Of a DNA stretch of 64,000 bases, positions 16,864-25,643 are shown in pieces. Both the position numbers and the translations under genes were made by a program. Within the stretch, counting starts at the first letter, position 1. Every line of letters begins with the position of its first letter. The notes beneath the pieces are model-generated. The model was not told where the DNA came from. It searched no databases and saw nothing but the letters and a program-made list of their open reading frames with translations. This DNA is from Capilliphycus robustus (lineage in GTDB: Bacteria; Cyanobacteriota; Cyanobacteriia; Cyanobacteriales; Microcoleaceae): the NCBI RefSeq assembly GCF_034932365.1, contig NZ_JAYGHR010000061.1, positions 186,001-250,000 on the forward strand. Direction: 5' to 3'.

Positions 16864-17080
16864 GCGATTGACTCCTTAGCAATTGCCAAACTGAAAAGAT
16901 TCGACCAATTTCTGGAAATTTCTGAGGTTGATGATATTCCTTCTAAATTTCACTGGGGAACGATTGAGGATATTATTGAGGCTCTGAAAAACTGTCAGAA
17001 CTACGAACAAAAAGTGTTTTTTATACGGAAGATATCGCCCGAAGTTTTCAGTTGGGCTTGGCGTTGTTTGAACTCCTAGT
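16864..17080 (+). pseudogene. frameshifted fragment of an unknown module gene, copy 1
   Basis: The frame begins after a TAA at 16861 with no ATG and reads RFDQFLEISEVDDIPSKFHW, then TIEDIIEALKNCQNYEQKVF; it stays open to TAG at 17078-17080. After KVF the more protein-like continuation (YTEDIARSFQLGLALFEL) lies in the frame two bases further, so a slip in the T6 run near 17017-17022 is likely. Bases 16959-17075 recur at 43809-43925 with one difference (17043 A, 43893 G), including the same slip. The family is not recognised. Confidence 0.55.
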
Positions 17081-17084
17081 AGCC

Positions 17085-17400
17085 ACAATCTTCTGCTTAT
17101 CGTGGAAAAAAGTCTAACCTCGCAGAACCCTAATATTAGCATTTCTAAAAGTTCCCTCTTGTTTGCGATCGCAATTTTCGGGTTTACCAGTCCCCCCGAA
17201 AGTATCGGTCAAGGCTTGTATTTTAGAGGAATTGCTAGAAAATTTAGGCATCTTAAATCGGCTCAAGTTAGAAAGATGGCTGACTATTTGGGAGAATCCG
17301 TCAAACGGTTTGAACAGTTCATATCTTAGCAGGTTTAGGTCACAGGTGAACTCATTGTGAGCAACGGTCAACTTCTGGATGTGAAATGTTAGTCCTCTAC
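17085..17400. other. gap without a supported gene
   Basis: Several frames are open on both strands, but none has a credible start. One reads ILEELLENLGILNRLKLERW, which looks protein-like, so this may be further debris of a decayed gene between the fragment at 16864 and the CHAT-TPR remnant. Confidence 0.35.
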
Positions 17401-17722
17401 AATTGAAACCTAACAATTTGTCCAAGATTTTTAAGTTGGGTAAATTTTATCAAGATATTGGAGAAGATCAACAAGCTATTCAAAGTTGTAATGAAGCCGG
17501 AGAACTGTTAGAAAACTCTGCTGATCGACAAGCCCTAGAATTAGGATCTCAATTTTAGATAAAAAATCAGAAGCGATCGCCACCTTTCAACAAGCCGTTA
17601 AACTGGCGCAATCAGCCAATTGGCAGGTGAAGCGGCAAATGTTTATTCATCGAATTATCCATTGGGCGACTCACGGGTTTGTTAATAGTCGCAACCCAGA
17701 GTTGTCAGGAATTGTCATGTGA
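17401..17722 (+). pseudogene. remnant of a TPR-CHAT protease gene
   Basis: The first frame reads LGKFYQDIGEDQQAIQSCNE and RQALELGS, a degenerate TPR, until a TAG at 17556-17558. In another frame KKSEAIATFQQAVKLAQSAN continues and joins RIIHWATHGFVNSRNPELSG, which is the CHAT catalytic His motif (ATHG) with its NPELSG follow-on, and then stops at 17720-17722. Most of the TPR domain and the catalytic Cys motif are missing. The family cleaves proteins in caspase-like fashion. The copy is too broken to act. It belongs to another subfamily than the intact CHAT gene at 45041. Confidence 0.7.
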
Positions 17723-17784
17723 ATGCTTAATATTCTCAGCGTCTCCCAATCTGATATCTTGAAAATGTTGTAGTTGATCAGCTA

Positions 17785-18144
17785 ATGAAAATGCCAGGCG
17801 CAAATCATCTAATCAAGATCGCTCCTCAACCGAAGCGAGTCAAAGTCACCTTTAACGGACAGACGATAGCAGACACAACCCAAGCTTTGGAACTGAGGGA
17901 AGGAATGTCACCACCCGTGCAGTACATTCCTCGCAGCGATGTGGCAATGGAGCGGTTACAGCCAACCCAACATTCCACCCATTGTCCTTACAAGGGAGAT
18001 GCTAGTTATTTTAGCATTACGGTCGATGGTAAAACAGCCGAAAATGCCATTTGGTCTTATGAAAATCCCGATCAGGCGGTTGAACAAATCAAAGAGTACC
18101 TCGCTTTTTATCCTAACCGTGTTGATAGGATTGAAATGATTTAG
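17785..18144 (+). CDS. DUF427 family protein
   Basis: 119 residues; starts at the ATG at 17785 or two codons later. The family signature is clear: KRVKVTFNGQTIADTTQALE, then PPVQYIPRSDV, THCPYKGDASYFS, ENAIWSYENP and EYLAFYPNRVD. These match the small DUF427 beta-barrel domain, widespread in cyanobacteria and of unknown biochemical role. Length is normal for a single-domain member. It stands alone between decayed sequences and the long gap to 18993, with no operon partner. Confidence 0.92.
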   Translation: MKMPGANHLIKIAPQPKRVKVTFNGQTIADTTQALELREGMSPPVQYIPRSDVAMERLQPTQHSTHCPYKGDASYFSITVDGKTAENAIWSYENPDQAVEQIKEYLAFYPNRVDRIEMI

Positions 18145-18992
18145 GAATATCTATCTTTATTCTAAACCCATTGAAGCGATCGCAGTTTGAGAAGAAGTTG
18201 TGGGACTCATGCGATCGCCGACACGTTGGTTGTGTTGAGAGACGGGTCGGCAACTTGAAGTTAGTCCGCTTTGAGCTATTCGATTAATAGAAGCGATCGC
18301 ATCAATCGATTTGAATTGAATTCAATCCTCCAAAAAGAAGGTTATTGATGAATTTTCCCTCCTTTCAACCGACAACTCTCTCCTTTTTTTCATCCCTAAC
18401 CTCATCCTCCGTTTCTGCGGTCAACTCGGTTTCATAGTGGACAACAATCCAAGAGCGTTTCAAGTCACTCATACAACTTCACAATTTCAAGGGTTTATAT
18501 TCTAATTATTAATGAAAATGTAGATTAAATTATGATTTAATCATCAATAATCCTTTAACCTTTAGAAAACTCAGTAGATTCACCCGCATTTGAGGAGTAT
18601 GAAACGAAGACAGTTCTGCCATTTAGCAATTAGTTCAGCAATAAGCGGATTTGGTATGAAAAACAGCTTTAACTGAATTCTGAATGTAAAATTATGAATT
18701 ATAAATTGATTGCCAGAAAGTTTGGACTCTATTCTCAATGAGAAATTCTCCATGAGAAAAAAGATTAATTCTTAGAGGATAGAGAGCTTTGTTCTCCTCT
18801 CCGGGAGTTCCTTTCAGAATTCAGAATTTATAATTTTGTTGAGTTTGAACTTACTTGATATGGATAAGTTATCACCTCAAACACTCTAAAGAGCGTACCG
18901 CTCAACCGGATGATGTCATTCATCTTTCAGAGAAGTTGAAAGTTATCAAACTCCGTCTCCACCCCGTCCACCTATTCACTCCAAAACTCTAC
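18145..18992. other. long intergenic region with small repeats
   Basis: No gene is supported. It contains HIP1 octamers, the 54-bp repeat at 18244-18297, and AT-rich GAATTCTGAAT/ATTCAGAATT-type segments near 18674-18700 and 18814-18836 in opposite orientation. The remainder shows no coding pattern I trust. Confidence 0.5.
18244..18297 (+). repeat. 54-bp dispersed repeat, copy 1
   Basis: The segment beginning GGGTCGGCAACTTG and ending CGATTAATAGAAGCGAT recurs at 48462-48516 with a few differences, on the same strand. It lies in non-coding sequence both times. Confidence 0.85.
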
Positions 18993-19637
18993 TTATTCTA
19001 CAAAGCAGTTTAGTCTTTTTAGCCACTTTTGCCAATAGTTGAGCAATTGTTGACGTTCAAACGGAAATGTTTGGGCATCCCGATCTCGAAGGGCTACAAC
19101 AATCAGCGAGTTCACAACTTTAGAGCCAAACAAACTCTCTCCGTAGCATCGGTTAATTGCGGCATTGTAGGCGACAATTTCTAAGGGCTTATCGTAAAGT
19201 TCATCTACTCCCCGTTTGGGTTGTTCGGCTGTCATTAACTCAATGGTGAATGGAATGCTTTGATACCGGGCAACTAAATCAACTTTACCCGCGTATTTTT
19301 CTACATAATTGGGTACAACTGTATCAACTAATTGAATATCACTGAGTTTTCCTAAGAAGGACTGAAGGCTATAACAATAGGGTTGAATTAGGCTCGAAGC
19401 TACCGGAGAAAACCCTTGCAAATATTCCTTCACCCATCGATGCAATAGTTCGGCCCGACGTCGGCCCGTTGAAGCGATGCGATTTGCTTGTGTATTTCCA
19501 ACTTTTTTGCGCCAGTTAGAAAGAGCAACTTTAGACTCAATTGGCTGTGTAGCCTTGAGTATTGTGGTGACGGCAGGTAATCGAATGCCGTTTTTATCTT
19601 TGTAGTAAAACCGTCTATTGATGTAGGTTGATTTCAT
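18993..19637 (-). CDS. PD-(D/E)XK exonuclease-like protein with altered active site
   Basis: 214 residues from the ATG at 19637 (MKSTYINRRFYYKD), which has GGAG nine bases upstream. The layout follows the MGME1/RecB-like single-strand exonucleases found on plasmids: LPAVTTILKATQP, SNWRKKVGNTQANRI, GRRRAELLHRW, VEKYAGKVDLVARY, then a strand and YDKPLEIVAYNAAINR. The Asp of GKVD is present, but where family members have a (D/E)-X-K strand such as DWKT, this protein reads IELMTAEQPKR, so the catalytic Lys appears replaced by Met. It may be inactive or a binding protein. It stands divergent from the HTH-NACHT gene. Confidence 0.65.
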   Translation of the reverse strand: MKSTYINRRFYYKDKNGIRLPAVTTILKATQPIESKVALSNWRKKVGNTQANRIASTGRRRAELLHRWVKEYLQGFSPVASSLIQPYCYSLQSFLGKLSDIQLVDTVVPNYVEKYAGKVDLVARYQSIPFTIELMTAEQPKRGVDELYDKPLEIVAYNAAINRCYGESLFGSKVVNSLIVVALRDRDAQTFPFERQQLLNYWQKWLKRLNCFVE

Positions 19638-19883
19638 GAAAAGAATCTCCAAAAAATTGCTTAATTCAATCTCGCAATTTGTTTTTGGAGATATCTCTGA
19701 TGTTGAGGCTGACTTAGACTGACTTAGGCTTACATATCTACAATCTTCAGTTTTAGCCTGCTATTGCACGCCATTCTTGTTCCACAATAAGTACACAATA
19801 AGTAATATTAGAGCAGCCTTAACTGTGATTTAAGGCAGAATGAAGCTACTGAACTCGCTTTCAGCTAATGGAGAGGTTAGTCA

Positions 19884-22229
19884 ATGCCACTACCGCGTGA
19901 CTTTTTAATTGAGATGGCTCGTAGGTATGCGCTTTCGCCAGAGCAAGAGGATGCTTTCGTGATTGGGTTTAGCAGTAACAAGACAGAATTGGAGATAGCA
20001 ACAGAACTCCATATCACTAATAGTGCGCTTACCACTCGCATGAGCCACGTTTACAAAAAGTTCAGCATCAACGGCAAAGGCCCAGGTAAATATGGTCGCT
20101 TGCTTAATTTTCTGACTGCTGAGTATCGGAAATCTAGGGCTTCAGCCTCTCCAACTTCTAATCTTTCAGAGGATGAGTTAAATAACTTGGTGGAAGAGGT
20201 ACGCCAAAAATGGTGCGAGATGATTCAAGACCAATACGGCACAATGAGAGCGCTCACCATGTCACAACCTATTGATGTGAGTGAACTCTACACAAACGTC
20301 AACATTCTGACAAAAATTCAAAGTTATCAATGGGGCGAAATAGATGAACTTCGACAAAACTTTAACCCGGAAAACTTTGATCGCTTTGGACTGGGTAAAC
20401 CAACGGATAAACGAATATCAGGACTGGAAGCGGTTGAGAAATATTCAAAGTTGATGGTGTTGGGTAAACCTGGAGCGGGAAAAACAACATTTTTGAGACA
20501 TTTAGCCATTCAGTGTAATCAAGGGATATTTCAAGCCGATCGCGTTCCAATATTGGTTGAACTCAAACGCTTTGCAGAAGCAGAAGGAAAACCGAGCTTA
20601 CTGAAATACATCACCGATATTTTTTTGAATTGTGATGTCTATGCCGAAAAAATTGCTGTGATTTTAAAGCGGGGTAAAACTCTGGTTTTACTTGATGGTT
20701 TGGATGAAGTAAAACTTGAGGATAATAGCCGTATTATCAAACAGGTTCGTGATTTTTCTGATCAGTTTTACAGGAATCAGTTTCTAATAACTTGTCGGAT
20801 TGCAGCCAATCACTATAATTTCGATAAGTTTACAGATGTTGAAATCGCGGATTTTGACTGGGAACAAATTAGAATTTTTGTTGAAAAGTGGTTTAAAGCG
20901 AATAAAGCAGACAACGCAAAAGAATTGATTGAACAGCTAGAGAACAATAACCGAATTCGAGAACTGGCAACCAATCCCTTACTGTTGACGCTGTTATGTT
21001 TGGTGTTTTATAAATCACATAAATTTCCTGATAATCGTTCAGAACTTTATGAAGAAGGAGTCGATATTCTACTTAAAGAATGGGATGAAACGCGAGAGAT
21101 TGAGCGGGAGCAGGTTTATAGAAATTTATCATGGCGGTGCAAAAAAGATTTGCTGAGTCAAATTGCTCTAACGACATTTGAGCGGGGAGACTATTTCTTT
21201 AAACAGAAAGAACTAGAGCAGTATATTTCTGAGTATATTCGCAGTTTACCGGATGCAAAAAATGACCCGGAAGCGTTGCAATTCGATAGTGAAGCTGTAT
21301 TGAAATCAATTGAAGCGCAACATGGCTTGTTGGTAGAACGGGCGCATAAAATTTACTCTTTTTCTCACCTGACATTTCAAGAGTATTTTGCAGCCAGTAA
21401 AATCGTTGAAAACTCCGGGCTAAATAGTTTACAACACCTCGTTAGTCACATTACTGATAAGCGGTGGCGTGAGGTATTTTTACTTGTGGCTGAAATGTTA
21501 AAAAATGCGGATGAGCTACTAATGTTGATGAGAAAAGAAATTTATAAACTTGTATCCTTTGATGATAAATTACAGCAGTTTCTAATTTGGGTAAACCAGA
21601 AGACACTTTTAGTACAGTCTTTATTTAAACCAGAAGCTATTCGTTCTTTCTACTTCAATCTTGGACTTGCTCCAGTTAATAGCCTTGATGCTTACTATGC
21701 TTATGATACCTTAGCTTTACTTAGCGAAGTTGATGACTTTGATGCTAATAGTGAAAATGAGCTTTCTCTTACTGGAAATCTTCCCGATGAACTCAATATT
21801 GACCTTTGGTTAATGCTTAATTTTAAGCCTACACTTAATTTTAGACTTTTTAATTATCCATTGGGACAATCCCTTCAGCGACTTACTGAACAAATTCCTA
21901 ATCTAAATCAGAAAGATGAGTGGGAATACGAGAACGATGAGTGGTGGGAAGAGGATGAGAATGTTGAATGGTGGCAGGCAAACTGTCAAGCCTGGACTGA
22001 ACAATTGAGATCTGTACTTATTGAGCATCGTAATATTGGGCATCGCTGGGAGTTTTGCAACGAGCAAAAAGAATCACTTCAGAATTATTATGATGCCAAT
22101 AAACTGCTGATAGATTGTTTGAATAGCAGTTGTAATGTATCGCCGGAAGTGCGCGAAGAAATTGAGGAGACGCTGTTGTTACCCAAAGATGAGATTGAGA
22201 AGTGGAAACAAAGACGCACATCGACTTAA
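19884..22229 (+). CDS. HTH-NACHT STAND ATPase (bNACHT-like)
   Basis: 781 residues, start after GGAGAGG. Residues 1-90 form a LuxR/sigma-like helix-turn-helix (LSPEQEDAFVIGFSSNKTEL, then SALTTRMSHVYKKFSI), a known N-terminal module of cyanobacterial NACHT proteins. Residues about 140-165 contain YTNVNIL. Walker A is GKPGAGKTT near 196, Walker B TLVLLDGLDEV near 267, and sensor ITCR near 300. Helical NACHT-associated segments follow (ATNPLLLTLLCLVF, SFSHLTFQEYFAA). The C-terminal 250 residues have no visible repeats and end in an acidic Trp-rich stretch. NACHT proteins of this size include antiphage bacterial NLR relatives. The 5' region of 230 bp presumably holds its promoter. Confidence 0.88.
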   Translation: MPLPRDFLIEMARRYALSPEQEDAFVIGFSSNKTELEIATELHITNSALTTRMSHVYKKFSINGKGPGKYGRLLNFLTAEYRKSRASASPTSNLSEDELNNLVEEVRQKWCEMIQDQYGTMRALTMSQPIDVSELYTNVNILTKIQSYQWGEIDELRQNFNPENFDRFGLGKPTDKRISGLEAVEKYSKLMVLGKPGAGKTTFLRHLAIQCNQGIFQADRVPILVELKRFAEAEGKPSLLKYITDIFLNCDVYAEKIAVILKRGKTLVLLDGLDEVKLEDNSRIIKQVRDFSDQFYRNQFLITCRIAANHYNFDKFTDVEIADFDWEQIRIFVEKWFKANKADNAKELIEQLENNNRIRELATNPLLLTLLCLVFYKSHKFPDNRSELYEEGVDILLKEWDETREIEREQVYRNLSWRCKKDLLSQIALTTFERGDYFFKQKELEQYISEYIRSLPDAKNDPEALQFDSEAVLKSIEAQHGLLVERAHKIYSFSHLTFQEYFAASKIVENSGLNSLQHLVSHITDKRWREVFLLVAEMLKNADELLMLMRKEIYKLVSFDDKLQQFLIWVNQKTLLVQSLFKPEAIRSFYFNLGLAPVNSLDAYYAYDTLALLSEVDDFDANSENELSLTGNLPDELNIDLWLMLNFKPTLNFRLFNYPLGQSLQRLTEQIPNLNQKDEWEYENDEWWEEDENVEWWQANCQAWTEQLRSVLIEHRNIGHRWEFCNEQKESLQNYYDANKLLIDCLNSSCNVSPEVREEIEETLLLPKDEIEKWKQRRTST

Positions 22230-22765
22230 ATGAATCTTTGCTCATTCTGAACTCTATGCGAATTGATTGTATATCTGACCCCAAGATAGCGATCGCATTG
22301 CTTCTATTCCCCATTTTATTCTTGAAAGCCAATCCCCAGCAAATAGGGAGATTTTTCATCAATTACTTCAATTTTAATTTCCACAGTTTCTTGGTTTTGA
22401 CTTGAATATTCCTGCATCCGGCTTGAGGGTAACGCATTACTTCTCAAATGCGGAACGGCAGATATTGATATTATAAGTTAATGAATACTTTAATCCTGTT
22501 GCGCCGTTGTTGCGCTTGGGCGCTATATAAAAATTGGGCTAAAGCCCTACAACTTCAATCAATTTATTTTGATATTATATTTTGATAATTGATGCTAAGA
22601 ATTATAACAAAGCCGACTAAGGCAAACCGTAAATTCCTGTACAATACTGGGGCGGGCATCCAAAAAATATTAAACCTTTTGCCTTCTATCTCCCATCCTA
22701 CAGGGCTTGAAATTTAAGTCAAACTTGAAGCCTTCAAAGAACTATAACTTAAAAATTGTTCAGGT
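22230..22765. other. intergenic upstream of the defence operon
   Basis: No gene is supported. A HIP1 octamer lies near 22290 and a GGGCTAAAGCCC palindrome near 22535, common in these genomes. The sequence before 22766 should contain the operon promoter, but I cannot assign -35 and -10 with confidence. Confidence 0.4.
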
Positions 22766-25588
22766 ATGAGCGCAGCAGCAACCCCCGGATCTATTGTTAT
22801 TTGTCGCGATCGCCAATGGGTGGTACTTCCCTCCGAAAACCAGGAAGTCATCCGGTTACGGCCCCTTAGTGGTAACGAAGAACAAATCTGTGGGATTTTC
22901 ACCCGCCTCGGCTTAGAAACCATTGAACCTGCCCAATTTGACCCCCCCAACCCGGAAACGATTCAAAACCACACGGCGGCCCAACTGCTGATGGATGCCA
23001 CCCGCCTCAGTCTCCGCAGTGGGGCAGGGCCATTTCGCTGTTTAGGGCGCTTATCGGTGCGTCCACGGCCCTATCAACTGGTTCCTTTATTGATGGCATT
23101 GCGGTTAGAAACGGTACGGTTACTCATTGCTGATGATGTGGGGATTGGCAAAACCATCGAAGCGGGGTTGATTATCCGCGAACTGTTAGACCGAGGAGAA
23201 GCCAAACGACTGGCGGTTTTATGCCCTCCTCAACTGTGCGACCAATGGCAACGGGAACTGAAACAAAAATTTCATATTGATGCGGTTGTCGTGCGTTCTG
23301 GTACGGTTTCCAAGCTCGAACGAGGGTTGCCTGCTGGAGATAGTCATATTTTTAGTTATTATCCCCATCTGATTGTCAGTTTAGATTATGCCAAATCTGA
23401 CCGTCGCCGAGAGAGTTTTCTTGTTCATTGTCCCGATTTAGTAATTGTCGATGAAGCCCATACCTGTACTCATACAGGCGGAGAACGTAGCACTCAACAA
23501 CAACGGCATCAACTCGTCCAAAAAATTGCTGAAAAATCCAATCAACATTTAATTCTGCTCACCGCTACTCCTCACAGTGGAATTGAAGCGTCTTTTTTAT
23601 CTTTGTTAGGATTACTGAATCCTGAATTTAAAGACTTCAGCCTAGACCAATTAAACGAAAAACAACGCATTGAATTAGCTCGTCATTTTGTCCAACGGCG
23701 ACGCATTGATGTTCAACAATGGTTAGGGAATGAAACGCCATTTCCTGAACGAGTTTCCCGAGAAGAACCCTACTCTCTATCTAAAGAATACCGCCAACTG
23801 TTTGAAGCGGTTTATGATTTTGCTTGGCGACTGGTGAAAACGGCAACGGAAACCCCCCTGAGTCATGCTCAACGACGGGGAAGATATTGGTCGGCGTTGG
23901 CAATTTTGCGCTGTGTGATGTCTTCTCCTGCGGCAGCAATTGCCACTTTAAGCCGTCAAACTCAAAAATATAATACTTTGGATGAAACGCCTGAAGATTT
24001 GAATGAAGAATTAGCCGCCACTTATGTTTATGATCCCACTGAACAGGAACAAATTTTAGATGTGGTCCCGACAACAATTGTGGAAAAAGGGAAACAAACC
24101 TTTGATGAGTCGCAAAAACGCAAATTACGAGAATTTGTCAAACTTGCTGAACAACTACAAGGGAAAGCTGACCGCAAATTACAACAGGTTAAAACCCTGG
24201 TTAAAACCTTACTCCAAGATGGGTTAAATCCGATTATTTGGTGTCGTTATATTGCTACGGCTAAATATGTCGCTGATGCTTTGAAGGAATTAGAAACCAA
24301 GAAAAATAACCTGCGGGTAATTGCGATTACGGGAGAACAGTCAGAAGATGAGCGAGAAATCCGTTTAGAAGAACTGAAAAATGCACCCCAACGGCTGTTA
24401 GTCGCTACGGATTGTTTAAGCGAAGGGATTAATTTACAGGAACATTTTACCGCAGCGATTCACTATGATTTACCCTGGAATCCTAACCGTTTAGAACAAC
24501 GAGAAGGACGCATTGACCGTTACGGACAAATAGCACCACAGGTTAAATGTTTTCTCATTTATGGTCAAGATAACCCGATTGATGGGGCAGTATTACAAGT
24601 TTTAATTCGTAAAGCCGTAGAAATTCATAAATCTTTAGGAATTACAGTTCCGGTGCCAATGGATAGCAGTACAGTCCAAGAAGCGGTGTTTAAATCTTTA
24701 TTTGATAGAGCCGCAGAAGCCAAACAATTAACGATTTTTGATTTATTAGATAATCAAGATTCTCCTTTGGTAGAGGTTCATCAAAGTTGGGATAAAGCCG
24801 TAGAACGAGAAAAACTGAACCGGACTCGCTTTGCTCAACGAACAATTAAACCGGAAGAAGTGCAACAAGAGTTAATCGAATCTGACCAAATTTTAGGCAG
24901 TGAAACAGATGTTGAACAGTTTGTTAAAAATGCTTGTGAAAAGTTAAGTTGTTCTCTAGTTAAACAGAAAAAAAGCTGGAAATTAGCGAATATTCCCCTT
25001 TGTGTTCAACCGATTTTAGGCAATCAACCGCGATTAATTTCTTTTACTTCTCCTGCACCGGAAGGAGTTGAATATATTGGGCGAAATCATCCGTTAGTGG
25101 AAGGATTAGCACGTCATATTTTAGAAGAAAGTTTAGATGAACAGCAACGGGAACCCATCGCCGCCCGTTGTGGGGTGACGGTGACGGAAGGGGTAGCGAA
25201 ACAAACGGTTATTTTATTATTGAGAATTCGGCATTTATTAGAAAGTTCAAAACAACAAGTGTTACTGGTTGAAGAAGCGTTAGTCAGAGGATTTACCGGA
25301 AGTCCTGCGAACGCTAATTGGTTATCGGATGAGGAGTCTTTAAATTTACTTCAGTCCTGCGAACCTGTGGGAAATTTACCCCTAGAAAATAAACGAAATC
25401 GGATTAATCAAATTTTAACACGTTTGGATGATTTAGAACCGGATTTAGAAGCGATAGCAGAAGAACGAGCGCAGGTTTTATTAAGTTCTCATCAGCGTGT
25501 CCGAGCAATTACAAAGGAAGGAAAAGTTAAAGTTAACCCTCAGTTACCGATGGATATTTTAGGTATTTATATTTTAATTCCTAAATAG
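22766..25588 (+). CDS. drmD-like: DrmD-like SNF2-family helicase
   Basis: 940 residues. An N-terminal 95-residue domain precedes the SNF2 core. Motif I is ADDVGIGKTIEAGLI near 120-134, the DEAH box is VIVDEAHTC near 226, and SAT-like motif III is LLTATPHSG. The second RecA domain carries LLVATDCLSEGINLQ and the arginine-finger motif NPNRLEQREGRIDRYGQ near 572-588. The C-terminal 300 residues are family-specific. This is the layout of DrmD of class 1 DISARM. In DISARM it acts with the methylase and a DrmA/DrmB helicase pair; here it is 55 bp upstream of the methylase and shares its direction, so one transcript is likely. It probably translocates on DNA in defence. Confidence 0.88.
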   Translation: MSAAATPGSIVICRDRQWVVLPSENQEVIRLRPLSGNEEQICGIFTRLGLETIEPAQFDPPNPETIQNHTAAQLLMDATRLSLRSGAGPFRCLGRLSVRPRPYQLVPLLMALRLETVRLLIADDVGIGKTIEAGLIIRELLDRGEAKRLAVLCPPQLCDQWQRELKQKFHIDAVVVRSGTVSKLERGLPAGDSHIFSYYPHLIVSLDYAKSDRRRESFLVHCPDLVIVDEAHTCTHTGGERSTQQQRHQLVQKIAEKSNQHLILLTATPHSGIEASFLSLLGLLNPEFKDFSLDQLNEKQRIELARHFVQRRRIDVQQWLGNETPFPERVSREEPYSLSKEYRQLFEAVYDFAWRLVKTATETPLSHAQRRGRYWSALAILRCVMSSPAAAIATLSRQTQKYNTLDETPEDLNEELAATYVYDPTEQEQILDVVPTTIVEKGKQTFDESQKRKLREFVKLAEQLQGKADRKLQQVKTLVKTLLQDGLNPIIWCRYIATAKYVADALKELETKKNNLRVIAITGEQSEDEREIRLEELKNAPQRLLVATDCLSEGINLQEHFTAAIHYDLPWNPNRLEQREGRIDRYGQIAPQVKCFLIYGQDNPIDGAVLQVLIRKAVEIHKSLGITVPVPMDSSTVQEAVFKSLFDRAAEAKQLTIFDLLDNQDSPLVEVHQSWDKAVEREKLNRTRFAQRTIKPEEVQQELIESDQILGSETDVEQFVKNACEKLSCSLVKQKKSWKLANIPLCVQPILGNQPRLISFTSPAPEGVEYIGRNHPLVEGLARHILEESLDEQQREPIAARCGVTVTEGVAKQTVILLLRIRHLLESSKQQVLLVEEALVRGFTGSPANANWLSDEESLNLLQSCEPVGNLPLENKRNRINQILTRLDDLEPDLEAIAEERAQVLLSSHQRVRAITKEGKVKVNPQLPMDILGIYILIPK

Positions 25589-25643
25589 TTCTTCTTGACA
25601 GAATGACCGAAATCCTTAATTTTATTTCACCTTAATTTTAGCC

